From Planctomycetota bacterium (GTDB taxonomy: Bacteria; Planctomycetota; Phycisphaerae; Phycisphaerales; Zrk34): a stretch of DNA of 64,000 nucleotides. Of the stretch, positions 9,517-18,127 are shown one piece after another (position 1 is the stretch's first letter; the number at the start of each line of letters is the position of its first letter). The stretch lies in the NCBI GenBank assembly GCA_016125255.1, contig WGMD01000001.1, positions 179,541-243,540 on the forward strand, read 5' to 3'. Made by a program: the position numbers and the translations under genes. The notes under the pieces are model-generated. The model was not told where the DNA came from. It worked only from the letters and a program-made list of their open reading frames with translations, and did not search any database.

Positions 9517-10223
9517 GACTCCACCTTCTCCGCCCCGAACATGTACCCCCGCCCGCGCACCGTGCGGATCACATGCGGGTCCGCCGAGTCGTCCCGCAGC
9601 TTCTCGCGCAGGCGCGTAATGTGCATATCGATCGTCCGCGTGGTCACGCCCTTGGGGTCCATCCGCCACACATGCGCCAGAATTTCCTCCCGCGCGATCG
9701 CCCGTCCCGCGTTCTGAGCCAGATAGCGTAACAGCTCCATCTCGCGCTCCGAAAGTTCGCATCTCCCCCCGTCGTCGAAGCAGATCTCCATGCGCGACAG
9801 GTTCACGTGCCCGTCGCGCAGCCCGATGCGCGTCAGCGCGGCCGAGCGCCCCGGCGAGCGGCGCAGCACCGCGCCGACCCGCGCCAAAAGCTCCTTCACG
9901 CTGAACGGCTTAACCACGTAATCGTCCGCCCCAAGCTTGAGCCCGCGAATCCGGTCCGCCTCCTCCCCCAGCGCCGTGATGATGATCACCGGCAGCGTCG
10001 GCCGCACACGCCGCACCTCGCCCAGCACCTCCAGCCCCCGCTTGCCCGGCAAGATCAGATCGAGCAAGAGCAGATCGCACTCCGACTCGATCGCCATGCG
10101 CAGACCCGATTCGCCGTCGCCCGATTCGAGCACCGCGTAGCCATCAAACGACAGCGCGTCGACGATGCCTCGTCGAATCGCGCTGTCGTCCTCGATGACC
10201 AGAATCCGCGGTGATGAACCCAT
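9513..10223 (-). CDS. OmpR/PhoB-family response regulator
   Basis: A 236-residue two-domain regulator. The receiver domain (about 6-118) has the acidic pair E11/D12, the phosphoacceptor D55 in LLLLDLILPG and K105 in DDYVVKPF. The DNA-binding domain (about 138-232) is a winged helix of the OmpR type, with EREMELLRYLAQNAG and the wing TVRGRGYMF. It is coupled to the kinase gene downstream and separated by 27 bases from an exported vWA gene upstream, so it may be co-transcribed with the two vWA genes. A direct repeat of the spacing used by this family lies upstream of that gene set (13699-13716). Confidence 0.94.
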   Translation of the reverse strand: MGSSPRILVIEDDSAIRRGIVDALSFDGYAVLESGDGESGLRMAIESECDLLLLDLILPGKRGLEVLGEVRRVRPTLPVIIITALGEEADRIRGLKLGADDYVVKPFSVKELLARVGAVLRRSPGRSAALTRIGLRDGHVNLSRMEICFDDGGRCELSEREMELLRYLAQNAGRAIAREEILAHVWRMDPKGVTTRTIDMHITRLREKLRDDSADPHVIRTVRGRGYMFGAEKVES

Positions 10224-10250
10224 ACGTGGCCCCGCCTGATGATACCCGTC

Positions 10251-11387
10251 TTATTCGTCGAACGTGTAGTGCTTTTTCGTCGCCTGGGCCCGCACCGATT
10301 CAATGAGCGCCTGATCGAGCGTCTTTTCGCCGCCCGCTTCGCTGCGCTTCTTCAGTTCGGCCGCGACGTAGTCCTTGCGCTGGTCATTAAGCGTGTTGAT
10401 CTTTTCCTGAATCTGCTGCCGCTTGGTCTGCTGCTCCGTCACATAGGCGCGGCGCTCTTCGAGGGACATCTTCTTCATCGCCTCCGGCAAATCCGCGTCC
10501 TTGACCTCTTCGAGCTTGATCTTCTTCTCGCGCAGCGCATCGACGAGGTCCCAGTTGCTGTTGACGTAATACGCGTTGGCCTTCGTCACCGCGCGCTGCA
10601 CGCTGCTGGACTCCGAAAGCTTGGCGGCGTTGGCGTCCTGCGCGGCCTGATTCGCCGCCGCCGCGGGCGCCGCCGCGCCGTAGTTGATGTACGTCGTGTT
10701 GAGCTGCACGCCCAACTCGGCGATCTCCTTGTCCTGCGGCGCCTCGACATGCACCACCGCCTGATTCTGGTCGATGTTGCTGAAAGACCCGTCCGCCAGG
10801 AGCGCCCCCTGTTTCCACATGCCTTCGACGCCCTGCGACTCGGGCCCGCAGTGGATCGTATTGACGATCACGCCCCGCGCGATCGCCGCCTTGCAGGCCC
10901 CGGCGTAATCGATCGGCCCCTGCGTGAACGGCTCGTTGCCCGCAATGAAAATCAGCTTCAGGTCATCGCCGCTCGCGCTCCAGTTCAGATGATTGACCGC
11001 ATCGGTGATCACCGCGCCGCAGTATTCCGACCCGCCGTTCGTCGTCAGCGCGAACAGCTCCTTTGACACCTTGTCCAGATCATCCGACAGCGGCACGATC
11101 TGCCGAATGTAGTTGCTCTCCTGACTGAGCCCGTCGTTGCCGTATTCGTAAAGCGCGACCTCAAAGAGCGGGCGGACGCCGTCGCGTTTCGTGGTGACGA
11201 ACTCGTTGACGATGCGCCACAGTTCCGACCGGGCCTGGTTGATGAGCCCGTCCATCGAGCCGGACGTGTCGAGCAGAATGGCGATCTGAATCCGCGGCTG
11301 CACGGGGGCGGGTTTCACGTCCGCATGCACAAGCGATCCGACCAGCAGCACGCACGCAACGATCAGCGACACGAGTTTGCGATCCAT
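10251..11387 (-). CDS. Exported vWA-domain protein
   Basis: A 378-residue protein with a signal peptide (residues 1-22, ending VHA). A von Willebrand factor A domain follows, with the metal-binding MIDAS loop DTSGS at 40-44 and the downstream threonine/aspartate elements near LTTNGGSEYCGA. About residues 250-378 form a charged, probably coiled tail rich in Lys, Glu and Gln with no known domain. vWA domains mediate protein-protein contact through a bound divalent metal. The gene lies 19 bases downstream of the VIT-vWA gene and 27 bases upstream of the response regulator, so it is likely in their operon. Ligand unknown. Confidence 0.87.
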   Translation of the reverse strand: MDRKLVSLIVACVLLVGSLVHADVKPAPVQPRIQIAILLDTSGSMDGLINQARSELWRIVNEFVTTKRDGVRPLFEVALYEYGNDGLSQESNYIRQIVPLSDDLDKVSKELFALTTNGGSEYCGAVITDAVNHLNWSASGDDLKLIFIAGNEPFTQGPIDYAGACKAAIARGVIVNTIHCGPESQGVEGMWKQGALLADGSFSNIDQNQAVVHVEAPQDKEIAELGVQLNTTYINYGAAAPAAAANQAAQDANAAKLSESSSVQRAVTKANAYYVNSNWDLVDALREKKIKLEEVKDADLPEAMKKMSLEERRAYVTEQQTKRQQIQEKINTLNDQRKDYVAAELKKRSEAGGEKTLDQALIESVRAQATKKHYTFDE

Positions 11388-11406
11388 GAGTCTGTCCTTT
11401 CGCGAA

Positions 11407-13644
11407 TCAGGGTTGGGTGTGAATCAGCACGGTCCGGCCGTCGACGCGCATCAGGATGTCGCCCTTGAGCGCGATTGAACCGGCCCGGTGTTCCTCGGCG
11501 AGTTTCTGAGCCAGTTCCATGAAGCGGGCCGACCCGAACTCGACGACCTCGTCGACCTGCTCGGGGGCGTTGACAAGCTGCGCATCGATCCAGCGATTGC
11601 CCTTGAGGTAGAACGCCTTGTCATTGACCTGCTGCACGTTGGACACGGCGACCTTTTCCATCTTGTCGTTGTAATAGGTGTTGGAATACTTGAGCGAAGC
11701 CGCGGCCTTCTGCTCCTGCTGATTGGCGTCCTGATTGATCGACGACAGGCCGGGCGAGCGCGAGAGGGCGCGCTGCTGGAAGTTGCCGGCCGCTTCGTTG
11801 AGCACCGCGTCGCGCCGGGTCAGGTCCACGCCGTCGCGCGCCAGGAACGCGGTGTATTCGGTGAGGATGCCGAACTCGGTGGAGAGTCGGACGATCTCAT
11901 CGACAAGCTCCTTCATCTTCGGATCGCCGCCGCGGGCGATGACGTTCGGGTCGGCCCCGCTGGAGCGGATGGCGTCGATGAGGACGCCGATCTTGCGCAT
12001 GGCCCAAAGCCGGGGCACGAAGGCATGGCGCGTCGTGGCGGAATCGAGGTTGAAGGTGAAGTCGAAGGTGCGCACCGCGCCGAGGTAGTTGCCGCTCAAT
12101 TCGAACGTCACGGGTTTTTCGCCGACGTACTGACCGAGCACGACAAGCTGATCGCCTTCGAAGAGGTCGGGCATGTTGGCGGGCAGCACATCGCGGACGC
12201 GCGCGGGGTTGGGCTGATGATTGGCATCGACGATGCGCAGCGCGGGGTCGGCGAGGATGGGCGCGCCGAGGCGCTTGAACACGCCGGAGACTTTCACTTC
12301 GACGTCTTCTCCGGGGAGGACGAAGGTGGTGACGGCCCGGGTCTGATAGGCGATGTTCTCCAGAAGCGCCGAGTTCACATCCGTGCCGACGCCGAAGGTG
12401 AACACGCGGCGGTGGAACGGATTGCCTTCAGCCGCCAGGGCGCGAATCGACTTCTCGGAAGTCTGACCGATGGTGGGCAGGCCGTCGGTGAGGAAGAGAA
12501 CAAGCGGAAGCGTGCCCTCGACGGGTTTGGCGCGGAGGGCTTCGAGGAGGGCGTCATGGATATTGGTCCCGCCGCGGGCTTTGACGGTTTTCAGGTAGGC
12601 GCGGGCGGCGGCGAGCGTTTCGCTGGTTTTGACGACGGGTTGATCGGCGAACAGGTCGACGGCTTCGTTGTAGAGGATGATGTTGAACGCTTCGCCGTCT
12701 TCGAGACCGGCGAGAATCTGAAGCGCCGCTTCGCGCACCTGATCGAGCTTTTCGCCCTGCATGGACCCGGAGCGGTCGAGGACGAGCGTGATCTCGCGCT
12801 TGATGATTTTCTGCGGGGGCGGCGCGGGGGGAAGACCGGCGAGCAGGAGGAAGTATCCGCCGCCGAACGTCGGATCGGGATAGGCGTAGAGCGAGGCGGT
12901 CACGCCGTTGCGTTCCAGGAGGTAGGACAGGCGGAAGGGTCCGGGCTCGGTGGACCCGTCGCGCGCGACTGTGGCGACGACGTTCTTCGCATCGGTGCGG
13001 ATGGTGTCGATGGCGTGGCTGGGCGAGTAGACGGCGGTGATCGGACGCTTGGCGCTGATCTTGACGCGGATGTGCCAGGGGACGTGATAATCGATCGACT
13101 CGGTGCGGGGCAGGACATAATCGACGCGATCGCCGTCGGCGGGGAGCACATGCTCGTAGGTCAGATGAATCGTCTGCCGCCCGCCGGGCTGGACGGGAAA
13201 GACGCTGGAGCGCACGAGGTTGCACCCGATGAACTCGAGCAGTCCCGGATCGCGCGTGCGGCGGACGATGTCGTCATAGATGCGGCGGGCTTCGTCGCGG
13301 GGAAGAATCTGCGCGGTGGGCTCGGCGCCCGTGCCGTCGATGCCGAAGGTGCGGATCGCGGCGCCGTCGGGGACGGGCATGACCAGCTCGGCTTCGAGAA
13401 GCTGGCGCGAGGGATTGAAAAGATGGATGTCGATCGAGGTCGTGGCGACCTGCTCGAGGATGTTCACCTCGGCGTCGACGGATGTGATCTGCACGGCGGC
13501 GGGCGCGTTGACGACGAACACCCGCTGCTGCGGAACGATCACGATCGGCGCCAGCGGGCGCACCCGCACATCGACGGACACCTGCGCGGAAGCGGCAAGC
13601 GTGAAGACGAACAGGCAGAACGCGGCGGTGAGTCGATGGGTCAT
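11407..13644 (-). CDS. Exported VIT + vWA domain protein
   Basis: A 745-residue protein: signal peptide (1-20), VIT domain (about 45-165, the inter-alpha-trypsin inhibitor/vault domain), vWA domain (about 284-450) with MIDAS residues DRSGS at 290-294, and a long C-terminal region (450-745). This architecture is common in planctomycetes and other bacteria with large secreted adhesion-like proteins. AAGG-type spacing is good: AAGGAG sits 7 bases before the ATG. It is probably the first gene of a VIT-vWA/vWA/response regulator/kinase transcript, with its own candidate promoter at 13674-13716. The partner protein is not evident. Confidence 0.9.
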   Translation of the reverse strand: MTHRLTAAFCLFVFTLAASAQVSVDVRVRPLAPIVIVPQQRVFVVNAPAAVQITSVDAEVNILEQVATTSIDIHLFNPSRQLLEAELVMPVPDGAAIRTFGIDGTGAEPTAQILPRDEARRIYDDIVRRTRDPGLLEFIGCNLVRSSVFPVQPGGRQTIHLTYEHVLPADGDRVDYVLPRTESIDYHVPWHIRVKISAKRPITAVYSPSHAIDTIRTDAKNVVATVARDGSTEPGPFRLSYLLERNGVTASLYAYPDPTFGGGYFLLLAGLPPAPPPQKIIKREITLVLDRSGSMQGEKLDQVREAALQILAGLEDGEAFNIILYNEAVDLFADQPVVKTSETLAAARAYLKTVKARGGTNIHDALLEALRAKPVEGTLPLVLFLTDGLPTIGQTSEKSIRALAAEGNPFHRRVFTFGVGTDVNSALLENIAYQTRAVTTFVLPGEDVEVKVSGVFKRLGAPILADPALRIVDANHQPNPARVRDVLPANMPDLFEGDQLVVLGQYVGEKPVTFELSGNYLGAVRTFDFTFNLDSATTRHAFVPRLWAMRKIGVLIDAIRSSGADPNVIARGGDPKMKELVDEIVRLSTEFGILTEYTAFLARDGVDLTRRDAVLNEAAGNFQQRALSRSPGLSSINQDANQQEQKAAASLKYSNTYYNDKMEKVAVSNVQQVNDKAFYLKGNRWIDAQLVNAPEQVDEVVEFGSARFMELAQKLAEEHRAGSIALKGDILMRVDGRTVLIHTQP

Positions 13645-13673
13645 GACGCGGCTCCTTGTGTGGGCTCCGTCTG

Positions 13674-13716
13674 ATTAGACGTGCGAGCGGGGAGCGCGTT
13701 TGTAAAAGATTTGTAA
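13674..13716 (-). promoter_or_regulatory. Candidate OmpR/PhoB-family operator plus -10 box
   Basis: On the minus strand TTACAAATCTTTTACAAA holds two perfect 7-base repeats (TTACAAA) with an 11-base period (13710-13716 and 13699-13705). This is the half-site geometry of Pho boxes and of Bacillus PhoP sites. A TCTAAT -10-like box (5/6 match) lies 19 bases further downstream at 13674-13679, 30 bases before the VIT-vWA start codon, with no good -35. That is the layout of activator-dependent promoters. The link to the response regulator at 9513-10223 is inference. Confidence 0.45.
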
Positions 13717-13790
13717 CAAGGCGCGAAAACGGCGATATGACGAAGTCAGAGACATCGCCGCTTAACGTTATCACCGCATTATCGCTTGTT

Positions 13791-15152
13791 TTACGCCGTG
13801 AGCTGATCGAGTCGGCCGGTGCTGTCGCCGAAGGACGCGACACGTTCGCCCGCTCCGCCGGCCCGGTCCATCATGGACAGGAACAGGTTGCTGAGCGGGG
13901 TTTCGAACTTGTACTTGACGTGGCGGCCGGTCGTGATGGTGCCGCCCGCCTTGCCGGCGAGGACGACGGGGAGATTGTCATGGCTGTGGTGATTGCCATC
14001 GCTGATGCCGCAGCCGTAGAGGATCATGGAATTGTCGAGCAGCGAGCGGTCGCCGTCGCGCGTGTCGCGCATTTTCTGAATGAACCGGGCGTGCTCGGTC
14101 ATGTGGAACAGGTCGATCTTGCGAAGCTTCTCGATCCACTCGGGGTTGCCCTGATGATGGCTGAGCGAGTGATGCCCATCGCTGACGCCGATCTCGCGAT
14201 AGCTGCGGTTGGAGCCGGCGTTGGCGTGCATGAAAGTGACGATGCGCGTCGTGTCGGTCTGGAACGACAGGAGCATCAGGTCGTACATGAGACGGATGTG
14301 CTCGGCGAATTCGGCGGGAATCCCCTCGGGAATCTGCGCATCGGCGGGCAGACGGTCCTTCGACTCCGACTCGGCGCCCTGCACGCGCTTCTCGACGGCT
14401 CGCACGGATTCGAGATATTCATCGAGCTTGTGCTGATCGTTGCGGCCGAGCTGGCCGGACAGACTCTTGGCGTCGCCGAGCACGAGGTCGAGCACGCTGC
14501 GGCGGTACATGGCCTGTTTGGCGGCCTCGCGCTTGGACGCCTGTGCGGACGCGTCGCCGAAGAGCCGATTAAACGCCTGACGCGGATCGATCTCCTTGGC
14601 CATGGGCATGCTCGGCGTGCGCCACGAAATATTCGACGAATACGCGCAGCTATATCCCGAGTCGCAGTTGCCGTTCTGCCGGCCGGGCTCGCAGCCGATC
14701 TCCAGCGACGGCAGCGAGGTGTTTTTGCCGACGTGGTCCGCGATGATCTGGTCCACGCTCACGCCGGCGTGGATGTCCTTGCCGCTCGTCTTGCGGACCT
14801 GCACGCCGGTCAGGAACGTGCCGGCGCATCGGGCGTGGTCCCCGCCGCCGTCGCCGTTGGCGCGGGCATGCACATGGGCCAGACCCGAGAGCACAAGCAG
14901 TTCGTCCTTGACGGGATTGAGCGGCGCGAGGATCGAAGGCAGTTCGAAGTTCGTGCCCATGCCGCTGGGCGTCCAATCCTTCATGATGATGCCGTTGGGC
15001 ACGTACACGAACGCCGTGCGGATCGGCGCGGCGGCGGCGGGCGCGGCCAGCGCGCTCGAGGGCGTCATGGCGTCGAGCAGCGGAATCGCCATCGTCGTCC
15101 CCAGCCCGCGCAAAACGGTGCGTCGCGAAATCAGCCAGCGCTTACTGCTCAT
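13791..15152 (-). CDS. DUF1552 (HxxSHH) protein with Tat-type signal
   Basis: A 453-residue protein. The N-terminus carries SRRTVLRGLG followed by a hydrophobic stretch ending in ALA, a twin-arginine export signal. The family-defining HSLSHH (HxxSHH) occurs near residue 335 in SDGHHSLSHHQG, with GMGT, CAGTFLTG and DDNSMILYG-like elements also seen in the alkaline-phosphatase-like DUF1552 family. It overlaps the preceding PSD cytochrome gene by 11 bases. The two families are paired throughout planctomycetes and their joint biochemical role is not established. Possible metal or sulfate-ester chemistry is inference only. Confidence 0.88.
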   Translation of the reverse strand: MSSKRWLISRRTVLRGLGTTMAIPLLDAMTPSSALAAPAAAAPIRTAFVYVPNGIIMKDWTPSGMGTNFELPSILAPLNPVKDELLVLSGLAHVHARANGDGGGDHARCAGTFLTGVQVRKTSGKDIHAGVSVDQIIADHVGKNTSLPSLEIGCEPGRQNGNCDSGYSCAYSSNISWRTPSMPMAKEIDPRQAFNRLFGDASAQASKREAAKQAMYRRSVLDLVLGDAKSLSGQLGRNDQHKLDEYLESVRAVEKRVQGAESESKDRLPADAQIPEGIPAEFAEHIRLMYDLMLLSFQTDTTRIVTFMHANAGSNRSYREIGVSDGHHSLSHHQGNPEWIEKLRKIDLFHMTEHARFIQKMRDTRDGDRSLLDNSMILYGCGISDGNHHSHDNLPVVLAGKAGGTITTGRHVKYKFETPLSNLFLSMMDRAGGAGERVASFGDSTGRLDQLTA

Positions 15153-17823
15153 CGGTCACCTCATCATCATGAAGGTTGCGGCGATATCGGAACGGATAGC
15201 TTTCGACGATCCCCTTCACCAAAGCGGAGAAGCGGTAGTCATTGTCCTTTAGACGCGTGACGATCTTCCTGGTCGCACACGCATCATAATATTCCAGCGA
15301 TCGGCCCAGGGCGTAAGTGAGCATTTTTTCCGTCAGACAACGGGCGAAATCGTCCTTTCGGGCCATCAGAATCGTCTTGAGCCCGTTCGGCCCGTCGAAT
15401 TTCGTCCCGTCCGGCAGGACGCCGCGGGTGTCGATCGGCTGGTCATGTTCCTGATCGCGCCAGCGGCCGATGGCGTCGTAATTCTCCAGCGCGAAGCCGA
15501 TCGGGTCCATGCGCTTGTGGCACGATGCGCACATGGGGTTCTCGCGATGCAGCTCCATCTGCGCCCGCAGACTCATGTTTGGATTGTGCGACGCGACCTC
15601 GTCGAGCGGCGCGACGTTGGCCGGCGGCGGCGGCGGCGGGGAGCCGAGCAGTTCCGTGAGCACCCACTTGCCGCGCAGCACCGGGCTCGTCCGCGTCGGA
15701 TTGGACGTGATCGTCAGCACCGCCGCCATCGCCAGAACGCCCCCGCGACGATCGCCGGTCAGCGAAACGCGCCGCATCTTGTCGCCTTCGACGCCGTCGA
15801 TGCCGTAGAACTTGGCGAGGCGCTGATCGACGAACGTGTAGTCGGCGTCGAGCAGGTCGAGGATCGGGCGATCTTCGAGCATGACCGACGCGAGGAACCA
15901 TTCGGTTTCCTCGTACATGGATTTGCGAAGCTCGGGGGTGAACGCGGGGAACTTCTTGGCGTCGGGCGACATGATCTCCAAGTTCCGCAGCTCCAGCCAC
16001 TGGGCCGCGAAGTTGTCGATCATCGCCCGGCTCCTGGGATCGTGAATCATGCGCATCGCCTGCGCTTCGAGCACCTCGGGCTTGTGCAGTTCGCCCTTGC
16101 CGGCCAGATCGAACAGCTCGTCATCGGGCATCGAGGACCACAGAAAGTACGAGAGCCGCGACGCCAATTCGTAGTCATTGAGCGCGTAGGCGCCCATCGG
16201 GTCTTGCGTGGGCTTGTCCGTCTCGACACGGAACAAAAAGTGCGGCGAGACCAGCACGCCCTGAAGCGCCAGCTTCACCGACGCCTCGAAATTCTCCCCG
16301 CCCTGCTGCGCCACGTCGAACAAACTCAGGTAACGCTCGACTTCGTCCGCTTTGACGGGGCGGCGGAAGGCGCGGGTGGCGAAGTGTTCGATGATCGTTT
16401 TGGCGGCGTCGCGCGGCGGGTGGTCCTTCATCGGCGCCGCGATGAAGATGCGCTGATGCGAAGCGGGCATCGTCGGCGGCGGCGCATCGAGCGGACCCTT
16501 GAGCTCGACCCAGTCGATGATCAGATTCCGGTCCCGCCGATTCGGATCGCGATTCTTCGGGTCGTAAAAATCATTGACGAACGCGGCCGAAACCTTGTGC
16601 GACCCCTTGGCGATCGTCGTTTCGACCGCGATCGTCTGCATCTTGTCTTCGGTGCCCTTGATGTCCGACGCCTTGACCGTCTTGTTGTCGATGCGAAGCT
16701 CCATCCGCGCCAGCTCATCGCCCGCCTGCGTCGCCCATGCACGCGCGGCGAAGCGGTACCGCCCGTCGGCGGGAATGTCCACGGTGGCGAAGACTTCGCC
16801 GTTGGAAAACAGATTGACGAACCGCCCGTCCGGATCACCGATCGTGGAGGACATGCGCTCCGCCTCCAGATGCTGCGTCACCTCGGCGGAGACGACCTTC
16901 GTCACGATCGCCTCATCGAGTACCGACTCCGCCGCCCCCATGTATTTTTCGAGCAGGATCGGCGACAGCGACAGCACGTCGCCGATGTTGTCGAATCCGT
17001 CGCCGACGTCGTCGGTCGGGAATTTGTCGGCGGGCTTGAGGTCGAGGCCGATCAGATCGCGGATCGTGTTGTTGTACTCAGCCCGGTTGAGCCGGCGGAT
17101 CGTGACCCGGCCGGGGTCCTGCGGGCCGGTGCAGTCGTACTTGTCGATGACGGAGGCGATCCAGTCGGTGATGCGGCCGCGCTCTTCGAGCGTCGGCTGG
17201 GGCTTGTCGTCCGGCGGCATCTCGCCCGATGAAAGCTGCTCGAAAACACGATGCCAGTCCTTGCGCTTCCGCAGAACGCTCTTTTCATCCATGAACTGCT
17301 TGAGGTTCAGATCGCCCTTGTGCTTCTGATCGTTGTGGCACTGGTAGCAGAACTTCTCGAGCACCGGCTGAACGTCCTTCTCGAACGTCACCGTCGGCGT
17401 CACCGGCGCCGCGGCCGCGCTGACCGGCTCGATCATGCCCGCCCCCGGCGCGCCCGCCCGATGCTTGGGCCACAGCGCCACGATCAACACCCCCCACACC
17501 AGCACCATCACCGCCAGCATCGGCGCCATCAGCGACATCCGCCGCCCACGATGACCCGGCTTCGCCTGCTCCGCTTCCGCCGGCGCGGCGGGCTGCTTGC
17601 GCGGCTTCAGATCGCGCATCTGCTCGAATTTGATGACCGGGACCCACGACTGCGTCGGCTCATCCCAGATACGGTCCATCGGCGACAGCTCGCCGCTCTC
17701 GATGAGCTGACGCAGCCGTCTTGTACTGACCGGGCCGTGGCGATGGCCGCCTTGGTGATAATACCAGCGCTCCAGCAATGGGGATTCTCCGGCGGGCGGG
17801 GGGGCGATGTCGCCTGTCATCAT
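15142..17823 (-). CDS. PSD-family cytochrome c-like protein with N-terminal GYF_2 domain
   Basis: An 893-residue protein. Residues about 19-72 (WYYHQGGHRHGPVS...) match a GYF_2 domain; a membrane helix follows (about 98-117). The exported part opens with a PSCyt1 segment with a haem site CYQCH (159-163). Then come PSD3/DUF1587 (RRLNRAEYNNTIRDL), PSD5/DUF1595, PSD4/DUF1592, PSCyt3/DUF1588 (GSPPPPPP) and PSD2/DUF1585, with a second CASCH (765-769). There is no cleavable signal, so the GYF_2 domain should be cytoplasmic and the rest outside. It is coupled to the DUF1552 gene. Usual family members begin with a signal peptide, so the GYF_2 anchor is the unusual part. Confidence 0.88.
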   Translation of the reverse strand: MMTGDIAPPPAGESPLLERWYYHQGGHRHGPVSTRRLRQLIESGELSPMDRIWDEPTQSWVPVIKFEQMRDLKPRKQPAAPAEAEQAKPGHRGRRMSLMAPMLAVMVLVWGVLIVALWPKHRAGAPGAGMIEPVSAAAAPVTPTVTFEKDVQPVLEKFCYQCHNDQKHKGDLNLKQFMDEKSVLRKRKDWHRVFEQLSSGEMPPDDKPQPTLEERGRITDWIASVIDKYDCTGPQDPGRVTIRRLNRAEYNNTIRDLIGLDLKPADKFPTDDVGDGFDNIGDVLSLSPILLEKYMGAAESVLDEAIVTKVVSAEVTQHLEAERMSSTIGDPDGRFVNLFSNGEVFATVDIPADGRYRFAARAWATQAGDELARMELRIDNKTVKASDIKGTEDKMQTIAVETTIAKGSHKVSAAFVNDFYDPKNRDPNRRDRNLIIDWVELKGPLDAPPPTMPASHQRIFIAAPMKDHPPRDAAKTIIEHFATRAFRRPVKADEVERYLSLFDVAQQGGENFEASVKLALQGVLVSPHFLFRVETDKPTQDPMGAYALNDYELASRLSYFLWSSMPDDELFDLAGKGELHKPEVLEAQAMRMIHDPRSRAMIDNFAAQWLELRNLEIMSPDAKKFPAFTPELRKSMYEETEWFLASVMLEDRPILDLLDADYTFVDQRLAKFYGIDGVEGDKMRRVSLTGDRRGGVLAMAAVLTITSNPTRTSPVLRGKWVLTELLGSPPPPPPANVAPLDEVASHNPNMSLRAQMELHRENPMCASCHKRMDPIGFALENYDAIGRWRDQEHDQPIDTRGVLPDGTKFDGPNGLKTILMARKDDFARCLTEKMLTYALGRSLEYYDACATRKIVTRLKDNDYRFSALVKGIVESYPFRYRRNLHDDEVTDEQ

Positions 17824-17888
17824 AGGCGATAAAACCTACATCGGCGCGCCGACAAAGTTGCAACAGATCCTCGCCTGCAAGTCCGATA

Positions 17889-18109
17889 TGACCATTGACA
17901 AATGCCTAATGCCTAATGACCAATGCATTTGTCTTTAGGCGGTTTCACCGATCAAATCGCGTTCTCAACGAGCCGCGACCGTCAGGGAGCGGTCAAGGAG
18001 CGTGATTGGATGCGGGCTCGACCGCTTGCTGACGCGCGCGGCTCGTTGGAAACGCGCGGCTACACAGTTATTGAAATCGCTCCAGGCATCAGGCATTTGT
18101 CAATGGTCA
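17889..18109. mobile_element. MITE-like palindromic element, 221 bp
   Basis: The 304-base gap between two minus-strand genes is mostly this element. Its ends are 25-base inverted repeats matching at 24 positions (17889-17913 and 18085-18109, outer sequence TGACCATTGACAAATGCC). Inside is a second pair of 28-base arms (17967-17994 and 18020-18047) matching at about 24 positions around a 25-base loop. No transposase or plausible coding sequence is inside; the short open frame at 17923-18114 is a by-product. No target duplication is clear at the edges. Non-autonomous transposon or mobile palindrome is the best reading. Confidence 0.6.
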
Positions 18110-18127
18110 GGTGAAGGCGGCGAAGCA

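Noticed and set aside
11488..13674. Open frame of 728 codons opposite the VIT-vWA gene.
   Set aside because: Shadow of a gene with intact VIT and MIDAS motifs; no similarity recognisable.
17923..18114. 63-codon frame in the gap before the double sigma gene.
   Set aside because: It lies entirely in the palindromic element and reads through both hairpin arms; no start signal.
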